Assembly: GCA_958450365.1 (NCBI GenBank)
Contig: CAUEEP010000937.1
Coordinates: 248,001 to 312,000 of the forward strand
Direction: 5' to 3'
From: Mesorhabditis belari
Taxonomy: Eukaryota > Nematoda > Chromadorea > Rhabditida > Rhabditidae
DNA: 64,000 nucleotides
Below, in pieces: positions 35,980 to 46,100 of the stretch (positions are counted from its first letter, which is position 1; every line of letters begins with the position of its first letter). The notes below the pieces were generated by a model. The model was not told the origin of the DNA, did no database searches, and saw nothing but the letters and a program-made list of their open reading frames with translations. The position numbers were made by a program, and so were the translations under genes.

Positions 35980-36830
35980 TCTTTTACAAAACTATCGTTA
36001 CACTTTTATAAAGCTTCGGCTATCGTTTTCTTTTCCTTTTCAAGACGTTTCGCTTGTCTGGCCACCTAAAAAAATGAGTCAGAAGAATGGCATAATAACA
36101 AAAATTGTTACCTTATTTTCCTCGTCTTGTTTTTGTTGAAACATTATTATAACAGCGTGGATCTTTCAAGTCAATCCAATAACCAAAGTACTCCTAAAAA
36201 TCAAGTTTCAGTAGTAAGCTTTTCATCCAAAACCTGTATTTCGCGGATTTTCTTCTCAAGTGCCACTGTGCATCTTTTTCTTTCTTCTTCTTCTTCCAAC
36301 TTGATACTTGGCAAGTAATCCAGGGTAACGTTTCTCGTTGACTTCCAACTCGGTTATTCTAAACTTTTACTTTTTGTTACGCTTGCTTTATTTTACAGAC
36401 CTGTCTTTATCCTACTTTTTCTTAGCAGTCTCTAATGCTTTGACTTCTTTGAGCACCTCCAAATAGTGAGTAAAACTTTCTTTCTCCTCCTCGTTTTCCT
36501 AAATAAGTAAATGATCAAAAGCACTTGCAATTTTCTCACCACAACAGTCGGCCAACAGTTGACACATTATTTCGAAGCGAAACAGTTGAAACATTATTTC
36601 GAAGCGAAACAGTTGAAACATTATTTCGAAGCGAAACAGTTGAAACATTATTTCGAACATCGACACCACTCATCCATAAGATCAAAATCTGTAAAAAGGT
36701 ATAAGGTCATTGATTATAAAAAAAATCAAAACCTTTCTCTAACCGCATTTCTAGTTTTTTTCCGTTCAAATTCTGACGGATTCCGCCGGTAGCAATAACT
36801 CAATGGCGAGGTTTCATGCTAAAACAAGAT
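35980..36830 (-). pseudogene. Relic of a coiled-coil protein gene
   Basis: Several minus-strand exon-like segments with good acceptors (TTTAG) encode charged, coiled-coil-like peptides: ENEEEKESFTHYLEVLKEVK with an in-frame TAG soon after, ITELEVNEKRYPGLLAKYQ, then after a frameshift EEERKRCTVALEKKIREIQ, FQQKQDEENK, and VARQAKRLEKEKKTIAEAL followed by a stop. A tandem repeat (36,556-36,657, unit of 24 bases AAACATTATTTCGAAGCGAA) interrupts the upstream part. The interior stop and frameshift argue for a decayed gene. I do not recognise the family; the E/K-rich frame at 37,166-37,423 could be another piece. Confidence 0.4.
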
Positions 36831-36837
36831 TGTAGGC

Positions 36838-37030
36838 AAAGTCAAATTGGCTAAACTTGGGGGTGGAACAAAAGCGATCTTTGGGTGCGCTTTTGGACGA
36901 GTGCGCTTTTGGACGAGTGCGCTTTTGGGTCGGGTGCGCTTTTGGGTCGCATGCGCTTTTGAAAAGGTGCGCTTTTGGGTCGGGTGCGCAAATAAAAGAT
37001 CGCTTTTGTCCCACCCCCCTAAACTTACTA
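36838..37030. mobile_element. Small MITE with GGGGGTGGAACAAAAGCGAT ends
   Basis: The left end AAACTTGGGGGTGGAACAAAAGCGATCTTT is the mirror of AAAGATCGCTTTTGTCCCACCCCCCTAAACTT at the right. The interior is a short array of GTGCGCTTTTGGGTCG-type units. Confidence 0.85.
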
Positions 37031-38248
37031 AAAAACATTAAATGCCGCTTTCTGTCGATACGCATCATATGTTTCCTCGCGAGTTGCTTCAAACTAAAGT
37101 TTAAAGGCATTGATTTTTAATTTGTAAATAGAAATAGAATTTACTCGACTGTGCGCGCAAAATAGCTACCCGTGTTTCCGAGGTCGATGCGTGCTTACAA
37201 CGAGAGAATCATAACAAAATAGATACCCGTGCTTCCTTTCAAGATGTCCGTTTTCTTTTTCTCTTTTTCGAGTGGATTCTCTTTTCGTTTCTTGCTCTTT
37301 TCTTCTTTGTCGCGGGGATCTTCTGTTCTTTTCCTCTTCTCTGCGACAATTATCTCTCGTTTCACTTTTCTTCTTCAATCGATCCGATCGAATTGGCCCC
37401 GCCCAATTTAGCCTTTTTGACAAAATGCGTTTTCCTCAGCTTTCCCTAAACCAATTCTAAAACTTTTAGTATCTTCCGATGGAAAAAAATAGCTATCAAA
37501 TGGTACCGAAAGGGTTCAAATTTGACCACCTTTTTCAAATACTGTTACTTTTTCCAATTTAATTTTTATGGTAAAAATAATTATTGTCCAAATGAATGAT
37601 GGAAGCTAATAAAATTTCTGTCCTTAGAGAAAAATGGTAACTGAAAATACTTGGAGGGGGCACTCGACTATGAACAGATTGATTGGCCTAATTGAGCCGA
37701 TGCCATTGTTACTTTTTCCAATTTCATTTTTATAGTAATAATTATTGTTCAAATGAATAATGGAAGCTTTCTTTTACCCGAGCTATGTACAGATTACCTA
37801 TATAGGCGTCTTTGCGATGCATATCATGACTTCTTTCGAAAGCTACCCTTCACCAAAACCCAAAACTAACCAAATTGAGAAAAAGCATGATTCTAAACAA
37901 TGTCGAAGCGCTGAATAATCATTAACAAGATTCACATGATTGAAATAGATCCTTGAACGTACATATTGACTGGTGATTGGTGTGATAGGGCAAAGGTACT
38001 ACAGCTAAAAGGTATTGACCAATGCCGTCACAAGTCACGTGTTTGCTCAGAGCTGGCTTTTTTAAAATTGAAGTTTTTTCAAACGTATAATCGATGGGCT
38101 TTCTCTAAACAAGCTCGAAGGCAATCTAATCGTAAAACTTTTTTCATAGCTGTCAATTCAAAGTGCCAATACTCTCATCAATCCCGGATAGACTCACGAC
38201 GTTACAGAAAACAGCAATTTATCGAAAAACAATCATACATATTCCTTT
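37031..38248. other. Stretch without a recognised gene
   Basis: Contains an arginine/lysine/glutamate-rich frame on the minus strand (37,166-37,423) of unknown meaning and a diverged direct repeat (GGTAAAAATAATTATTGTCC at about 37,570 and TAGTAATAATTATTGTTC at about 37,733). Nothing else recognised. Confidence 0.4.
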
Positions 38249-39102
38249 TTAATTGCGTTTGGCAGCGGCGGCGGGTGCAGGGCGAGGCATTTGTCCGAAA
38301 CGTGGTGGAGGTTTACGATTCTTGCGAGCCTCTCGGGAACGATTCCTCACCACTTTGCTGTGGATTGCACACGCGATACAGTAGAGCAACTTGTGGTAGA
38401 GCTTCGGAAGTGCGTATGCTAAATAGTCAATATTAGTCTTTCGTATTTTTTATGATATCAATTTGGATGTGCTCCCGCTCAAAAAAAGTTGTAAAATGCT
38501 AGCGCTCCTTCAACGAAAGTCAAGTTAAGTCAACAAAAGCATTTAAACGGCTCATTTGAGATCAAAGGTTAGAATTTAGGTACTATGGGCTTTGAGAGGG
38601 GCCACTTTTGGCTTGGATTAGTTGGACCATTTATTTTGGGCGCTCGGATGACAATTTTGGCCAGTTTTAATACTCCTACCCGGTAGTTTGCCTCACCAGC
38701 CTCATTCTAACCATCGCAGGCCATTGACAAGGTTTTGCTAAATTATAGAAAGGCTTAAATATTCGACTGTCACATAATAAATGGCAAAAGTTTGCTCAAG
38801 CACTCAGAACATAAGCCTCAGCCCAAAGCAAGGCAAAAGTGACCACCCCCAAAGCCCATAGTACAACCATCTTTTAAGTAACGATCTAATCACTGATTCA
38901 ATCTGAAAAACTCCACCCACCTATCATATACTGATGCTTCGGAAAGATCCCTGACGGCTGCGGCTTCGACGATGTTGCGCACGACAGTCTTGCGAATTGC
39001 TTTGTCCTTGGGGCAGCATCGGCCACAGTTTGTGCATCGAACGAAGCTCACGTGTCCTCGACCTTTCTTTCCGCGACCATGGTTGCGTCGTTTCACCGTC
39101 AT
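38249..39102 (-). CDS. rps-26: 40S ribosomal protein eS26 (RPS26)
   Basis: The first exon (39,102 down to about 38,930) encodes [16 protein letters not shown], the zinc-binding [14 protein letters not shown] and [20 protein letters not shown]. The second (38,415 down to 38,249) encodes [40 protein letters not shown] and an Ala/Pro-rich tail ending KRN. Both halves match eS26, a small-subunit protein at the mRNA exit channel. The two CxxC pairs (CTNC, CIAC) bind zinc. The ATG follows GATTTTTAG|AACGCGA, a candidate trans-splice acceptor. One problem: the obvious donor (GATAG|GTGGGT) and acceptor (TATTTAG|CATACGC) do not join in frame; the exact junction is unresolved. Confidence 0.88.
38578..38875. 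mobile_element. MITE in the rps-26 intron
   Basis: GGTACTATGGGCTTTGAGAGG-type left end (with GGCCACTTTTGGCTT) is mirrored by CAAAAGTGACCACCCCC-AAAGCCCATAGTAC at the right end. It accounts for most of the large intron. Confidence 0.8.
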
Positions 39103-39159
39103 TCGCGTTCTAAAAATCAAAAACATTATAATCGACGCAAAAGAAGCGAAAGATGGGAG

Positions 39160-39485
39160 CTGGTCAAAACAGCGCCACGGCAAAAAAAATAGCCCGTTCG
39201 CGGTTAATTTCTATGTTTCTTATTCTTACTGGATGGAGAATAAAATTATCTACACTTTTGATCACTTAAAACCAAATTGGTGTCGAGGAAAGCTCAGTTA
39301 ACCTTTTTTTGAGGCCTTTTTCGTTTCTTGGCATTTTTTTATCCCAGATTTGTTCTAAACAGCTCCAACAAATTCAGCTGATAACTAATTTTTTTTTCTA
39401 CATCCAATAAAAATAAGACACAATCAAACTTAACCGCAACAATCAAAATTAGTTTTGGCCGGCGCTGCTTTGACCAGCTCCCCAG
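39160..39485. mobile_element. Short AGCGCC-type inverted repeat
   Basis: GGAGCTGGTCAAAACAGCGCC at 39,160 is mirrored by GGCGCTGCTTTGACCAGCTCC at 39,460-39,482. It lies just upstream of the rps-26 start and is a relative of the longer element at 35,090. Confidence 0.7.
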
Positions 39486-39878
39486 GATAAAAATGAATTT
39501 GACAATGCAGAACGTTTTTAAATATATGCAAGTTATTCAGTTGTGGGGCTGAATATCTTTACGCACAGACTACCGTTTGTCACTATAAATAAACGCATTA
39601 AGCTGAATTTAACATTTGGTCTTTCGGGTTTTGTCGTAGCGCGTATCCCATTTTTTTCTTTTCTTGCGATTCGATCGTTTAATTAAACTTGATGACAAGT
39701 ACTTAAACGTTTGCGCACAGATTATCGTTACTTATAACTCTAAAAGTCAAGTTTGAAATCGTTTTGCGCTCTTGGACTTTAAAGTTGTAGCATTAAAACG
39801 ATAGAATAAGTTTACTGAGGCTAAATTTTACTTCGCCTTATTGTTCTTTCATTCTTTCATTTTTCAAATTTAGATCGA
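39486..39878. other. Intergenic region between rps-26 and the phosphatase gene
   Basis: About 400 bases of AT-rich sequence with no gene. The two genes diverge here, so promoter elements of both are expected, but I see no specific motif. Confidence 0.5.
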
Positions 39879-42231
39879 ATGGGTGCTTATCTATCTTGTC
39901 CAGAAACGGCAAAGGATTCAATCGAGGGGCAAAACGGTCGGCTGCGATTTGCCGCGACTTCAATGCAAGGATGGCGTGTTTCGCAAGAGGTACGGACCTT
40001 TGGTTGCGGCGAGGGGTAGCGATTATCGGCGGGGTCCAATTTTTTGGCCGACTAGCAGCTCATTTTTAAGCATCTTAAACTTGTCGGATTTGGAAATTTT
40101 AATAAGATTTAGATAGCTTAGAACGTCAACCTTTAGAAACTATTTGTTTCATCAAGAGTTATTAACAAAGATCTATCTAAAATCGGGCTGCAAGTTGGTC
40201 AAAAACTTGGCCCGATAATCGCTACCCCTCGCCGTTAACCGTAAAGATCTAGGCATTTAAACAAGAAACGAGAAACTTTCTTCAAAAGTTCAAATCTGTT
40301 AACATATTAGGAAAGATTGGAGAAATTGCTTTGCATCGTTCTTGTTTCATTATAAGATCTTTTTAATTTAGGATGCTCACAATTGCTTGGAGGATCTTAT
40401 TGATGGATGGTCCATGTTTTCAGTTTACGATGGACATGGAGGCTGTGAGGTTTGCATGCGTGCTTATCAATTTTTAGGGTCTATTTAGGTGGCACAATAC
40501 ACCGCCAAAATGCTTCCCGACTTGATCCGAGTCAGCGAATTTGAGAAGGCCGACGATGTGACCAAAATTCTTCAGGACGTCTTCATCAACTTTGACGAGC
40601 ATCTTCGGAGTGAAACTGCCATTGAAAAGATGGAGGTTTAGTTTTTAGTTTATTTTACATTTAAATGATCGTGTGTAGGCCATCGCCACAGCATCAACCA
40701 AAGAAAGCGGCGACAAAGATGAAGAAAGCGAAGTGAATGCGGTCATTAACGAAGCAACACTCCCTCTTCACGAGATTCTCGCAAAGTTGGCAATTCTTTA
40801 GAATATTTACAACGGTATCGTTTAGATATGGACTAGCTATACTAAGAAAGCCATTAGCTAGGAAAAAGCAAGCCTTTATTGAAGAGAACAAGGATGAGAA
40901 CAACGAAGAAGAGATGGCAAATAGAGACAGTGGAGAAGAAAAGGTTATTTTTATAGAGAAATTTAACTGTGTTTTATTAGGAAGATCAGAGCGATGTCGT
41001 ACACACAAAGCGTTCAACCTCTCCGGCTGGAAAGCCCGTCAAACGAGCCAAGTTGGATGATGAGCAACCACCAAAAGAAACGGCCGATGATATGGAGACC
41101 AATCAAGAACCCACTAAAGAAGAAAAGCAAAATGCTAATACAGCTGAAGCCGAGTAAGTTTTATATTTTAGTTAGGCAGCCATTTTGCTGGCAACTACCC
41201 TAGGAAATTATAGTTAATTTTATTTTGCGTTGCTGCATGTTATGTTTAGTGAAAGTAACAAAGCTGAAGTTTCCAATAGCGACGACACTTCGGATGAAGA
41301 ATTTCTAGAAGAAAGCGATGAAGATGATGATGAAGAAATGTCGGATGAATGCGAAGATTGGAGCGAAGAAAGAATCGAGAACGCAGACTTCCCCATGGAG
41401 TCACCTAATGCGGAGAATAAAGTTGCTGGAGTGGACAGCGGCACAACTGCGTGTGTGTGCTTGGTCGGCAAAGAAAAAGTTTGTGTTAAGTGTTTAAACG
41501 GGTGTTAAACAAAAATTTAGGTTATTGTCGCAAACATTGGTGACTCTCGCGCTGTTATGTTCCACGCTGGAACCGCCTTCGATCTCTCGTCAGACCATAA
41601 ACCCGAGGATGCCATTGAGAAGGAACGCATTCAAGCAGCTGGTGGAATCATTACCGACGATGGACGGTTTACTGTTGCATTTTTACAACTTGTAATCGAA
41701 CTTTAGTGTCTGCGGGGGCCTCAATTTAAGTCGCGCACTTGGAGATCATTTCTACAAGAAGGTGAACAACATTCCGCTTGCTAGTCAAATGATTAGGCAA
41801 ATGCTTTTTTTCAACTTGTTTAATTGAAATTTAGTGCTCTTCCCGATGTCAAGATTCAAACGCTTACACCCGAAGATGAATTCCTGGTCGTAGCTTGTGA
41901 TGGCATTTGGTTAGTTTGTTAATAAGTTTCGTTAAGCTTTCCGTCACTTTTCAGGAACTCCATGTCAAGTCAAGAGGTGGTCGACTTCATCAAGGAACGA
42001 TTAGAGCAGAAGAAGCCGCTCAAGGACATCGTGGAAGAACTCTGCGACTCTTGCTTGGCTGAAAATAGCGGTGGTGACGGAACCGGTTGTGATGTGAGGC
42101 TTGTTTCTTTGAATTTTGTAAATATTTTTTAGAACATGACATGCATCATTGTGGACTTTCGGAATCCGACCACCGAGCACGCCGAAAAGGAATCTCCAAA
42201 CGAATTGCTTTCCAAAGTTGACAATGCCTAA
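39879..42231 (+). CDS. ppm-1.G: PP2C-family protein phosphatase, PPM1G type
   Basis: Twelve exons: 39879-39989, 40372-40449, 40489-40635, 40679-40785, 40826-40943, 40981-41153, 41250-41478, 41521-41666, 41707-41796, 41835-41909, 41955-42093 and 42133-42231. They join in frame to 503 residues. [14 protein letters not shown] and [15 protein letters not shown] (metal-binding region), [65 protein letters not shown] and GDGTGCDNMT are the PPM motifs in order; the aspartates bind Mn/Mg. As in PPM1G, an acidic insertion (residues about 150-330, with runs of D and E) splits the catalytic domain. PPM1G is a nuclear Ser/Thr phosphatase acting on splicing and chromatin proteins. The intron after exon 9 starts with GC, not GT. 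The start follows CAAATTTAG, a candidate trans-splice acceptor. Confidence 0.94.
40008..40236. mobile_element. MITE in phosphatase intron 1
   Basis: GGCGAGGGGTAGCGATTATC at 40,008 is mirrored by GATAATCGCTACCCCTCGCC ending near 40,234, with further pairing inward (GGTCCAATTTTTTGGCC, GCTGCAAGTTGG). It fills most of the first intron. Confidence 0.85.
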
Positions 42232-42482
42232 ACGTTCGTTACATTTTTTTTTTGTTGTTGTTCAATTTGCTTGTTCTCTACTTTTATTGCTCACAATCGT
42301 TCATTTTGAGTATTTTCTGGTGAAATATTGTTCCTTTTAAGACAATTTAATCTGAATAAATTTTTGAAAGATAAAATAAGCACAAGATGCACCGGTTAAA
42401 CAAAAGTAAAATGGGTTGACGTGACAAAAAATGGAAAGACATTGAAAACCTGAGCAATAAATTTTTGGAAAAGGCATATACT

Positions 42483-43149
42483 TTATACCCAATGTTGTGT
42501 TTCACCCGTTGGTTTAGAAAGTTGCTGAAAAAGTGGCATCGCTGGTGGAGTGTCACCGGAAAGTCCTGTAAAGTTGGCATGTATGGAAATTCTTTTTAAC
42601 AAACCTGCGTAGTCGAGAGATGGAGCATGTCGACGCTGGCTTCGAGGTGTTGGCGTTGAGTGATAGTGTGACGATGAAGGCATTGAGCCGCCCGGTCGAG
42701 ATCCCTCAAATGTCCGCAATGGGGCCCGAGACGCTTTCTCTTCCAACTCTCTTTTGTGTGCCTCGAGTAGTCGGCCGCTCTCCGAACTGAAACTTTTGAG
42801 ATCTATTGTTGAGTATGTTCTGAACCTTCGCACTGTTGCAAAAACCGTTGTCCCCAATAGATCCGGTCTTTCCAGCGATAAACGAGGGGTGGCCAAGCTG
42901 AAAGGCGATTGATTTTAAAGCTTTCAAAAGGGAGCAGCTTTAAATCGTTAAACAAAGCTTTCATAAATTTTCTTTTCTTCCCTCACCGATCCGCTTCTCC
43001 GGCTTCGTCGAGTTTCATCGATTTTCGGCGTTGCTTTTTCTTGTTCGCTGAGCGGAAACGACAAATCATGATGATGATCACGATGAGCACAATACCGGCC
43101 AAGAGGGAAATGTGCAAGAGGTAATCCGGTTTGACGAGTCTCGGGAATG
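42483..43149 (-). CDS. CSPG4: Membrane and cytoplasmic exons of the CSPG4-like gene
   Basis: Three terminal exons: 42987-43149, 42605-42897 and 42483-42565. The first encodes a single-pass helix ([20 protein letters not shown]) followed by a basic stop-transfer stretch ([15 protein letters not shown]). The second and third encode a cytoplasmic tail of about 120 residues rich in Ser, Arg and Pro, ending GETQHWV. The final four residues are a type II PDZ ligand close to the QYWV of mammalian NG2. Phases agree at both joins (CG|C, G|GA). Good anchor for the identity and direction of the whole gene. Confidence 0.92.
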
Positions 43150-46100
43150 CTGGAAAGATGAATTGAGGAGAATATTGGAAGTGCTTTGAAAGATTTTCAG
43201 AAGCCAGGAAAAGCTAGGAAAAGCCAGGAAAAGCTAGGAAAAGCTAGGAAAAGCCAGGAAAGTTGCAAAAGTTCAACCTCTTCTGCAGAAATGGCTGTAA
43301 AATGGCTACCAACTTATATCACTTTCATCATCCAATTCCTCAGCATTTCCCTCATCGTGTTTTTGCTGTGCGTGTCCATTTTCCGAATCTTCTGACGGGA
43401 GAATAGTGATCGGCAGAATTAGACGAGCTGGCTGTACACTGTCGGCTCGGATTTCCAACTCGAGATTTTCCGTTACCTATTATATTTATCAATTATTAGG
43501 GGTTTGCAAAAGAAACTGCGCATGACTTTCCGGAAGAATATTTTCTCTATTTGAAAGTGCTCTAACCCAGTTTAAATTTTATTCTATTGTGTTGATAACG
43601 CTTATTTATTTTACTGATTTTCACATTTGTTTGACCATTGAATTATAAATAATTTTAGTTGTCGAAGATGACGGATCAAAAACTCATGTTGCGAGCGTGC
43701 CTTCTCTATGACCTCAAAATGAAGAAATCAGCATCGAAGTCGCACCGGAATCTTTGTGAAACATTCAGAGAAAACATTTTGAGTGAAAGGACTTGCCAGG
43801 AATGGTTTCGACGTTTTCGTGAAGGGGATGGCAGCTTGGAAGATGGATATTGTCCAGTTGTCTTCGATAATGCAGAGTTGCTGGAGATTGTAGAGTTGGA
43901 TCGAACTCAAACTTTGCCCGAATGAGCCGAATACTATAATTTCTCAATCTTCGCCGAAGAGCTGAAGAAAGTTGATGCAATTCTACGAGAAAGAGGTGTT
44001 AATCCAAGGACAATCCATTTACTCGCTCACAATTTCCGGGTACACACATCAAACTTGGCTCAAAACACCATAGAAGAATTAGGCTGGAAACTCGTGCCTC
44101 ATCCGCCCTATTCGCCTGATATCGCTCCCTCAGATTACCACTTGTTCCTGTCTATGCAACACTCCCTTGCAAATCAACAGTTTAACAATTACCAAGAAGT
44201 CGAAATTTGGGTGCAAGACTATTTCGCGTCACAAGATCCGGAATCTTTCGAATCAGGCATCCGAAGTCTACGTAAAAAATGGAAAAATATAGTTGATAAT
44301 TTTGGCGAGTACCTTTTGGAATAAAGTCTTTTATTATTAATTTTCGAGGTGTTTGAACGTTGCGTATAATACGCAGTTTCTTTTGCAAACCCCTAATATT
44401 AGTAAGCTACCATATACAACTGTAGCTAGCATTTTGTATCTCACCTCATCTCTGCTACCAAAAGCCTGATACAAGACTTTCCCCTTGGCAATGTCATTGT
44501 TGGTGAAGAAAAGAGCTGAATGGGCAGAAGTTGGATCGAGGGTGATACGGCCGAATTTCGGTGCTTTTGCCACAAGGAAACGAGGAGTTGAGCCCTGGAA
44601 GTTTAATAGTTTTTTTTTTAAAAACGTTTTCTTTGTTTTCTAAAGCGTTTTCTTTGTTTTCTAAAACGTGCCCCAAATACCGTAGCCGTCCCTTTTCCGT
44701 CATTTCACCGCCATTTCATTTGTCTTTGTGCAAATTAATTCTTTCTGCTCAGTTTCGGTTAACGCTTCATCGGAAGGGTGAGTCGGCGACCGTGATCGCA
44801 AGAAAGCTGGGAGTGCACAGGAAAGTCGTGTCTCGAGCCATTCAACGCTACAACGATACTGGATCAATGTCTGAACAGCTTGGAAGAGGCAGACGATCGA
44901 CCGTGGTGACCAAGAGCAACATCAAGAAAGTATGCGATCGACTCTGCAAGAAGCCTAACCAAACTGCTCGAAAGATCGCCAAGAACATGGGCGTATCTGA
45001 TCTGATCTAATCGATTCATTCGCCAAATGATCAAGGAAAAGCTCAAATTTAAGCCCTAACAGAAAAACAAGGCAGCCATGCTCTCTGCTGCCGCCAAACT
45101 GAAGAGAAAAGATGTGAGCAACTGCGCCTTGGTTTAATGGGATCACAGAAACATTTTGTTTTGTCAGAAACAGAAACACCAACGAGAAGATCTTTATAGT
45201 GGAAGGGATATTAAACAAACAGAATGATCGAGTTTGGAAGAAGCAAACACATGGGCGTTTCTTGAACCCAGTCAATGGTTTGAGAATGGTCGCTGCCGCT
45301 TTCAGGCTAAATTTGCGCAATTTCAACTTGCTAACAGAATAGACAAGACTCGCTGTGAAGCGTTCCAACGGCTTCGATGACTGGCTACACGACATTGGAC
45401 TCATTTGGAAAGTTCGCCTGTGCCCCAATTGTCAACGCAATATGCGAGTCAAGCTGGAGGCCGTCGCCATAAGTTATAAACGTTGTTAAAAGTTGCGAAA
45501 ATATTGTGTGAAACGATCACCAATCGATTCAGCATAGTCAAAAGCCCTTGGATGCAAAAAATCAGCACATTTGGGTAAAACCAGTGCCATTTTTTATTTA
45601 CCTCGAGTGCACTCGCGTTCAGCTGAGAGCTTGTGATTTGGGTGGTTGTGTTGGCCTGAAATTTATCACATTGTACTTCGATAATTGATAAATAATAATT
45701 GAATTCTGATTTGTCAAACTACCCACTTTTTAGAAAGCTACTTAGAAAGCGCATAAGCTATTTATGTTCACAAAAGTCTACCAGCTTTTGTAGGATAGGA
45801 AATCCGTCTCAAACCTCGACAATAACAGGCTGAGCAATGACGAGTGATCGAACGAGGATCTCCGATCGATTTCTCACCGTGTCCCTGCCCGCATTGGCCA
45901 CTTGGAATTCGAAGGAGTCCTGAAGTACAGAATTGGAGAATGAATAGAGGTTTTCAATTTTTCAATTTCTTATATTCGATCTGTACATGAAGCTCACCTT
46001 AAACGAGTGCATGTTCAACTGTGCGTAGAGGACGCGACCGTTGTCGATGTCGTCCTGGAAAATTGATTCAAGAGGAGACAAAATTTCTGTCTTAAGACTT

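Noticed and set aside
38972..39301. 109-codon plus-strand ORF over rps-26 exon 1
   Set aside because: Antisense shadow of the conserved eS26 exon.
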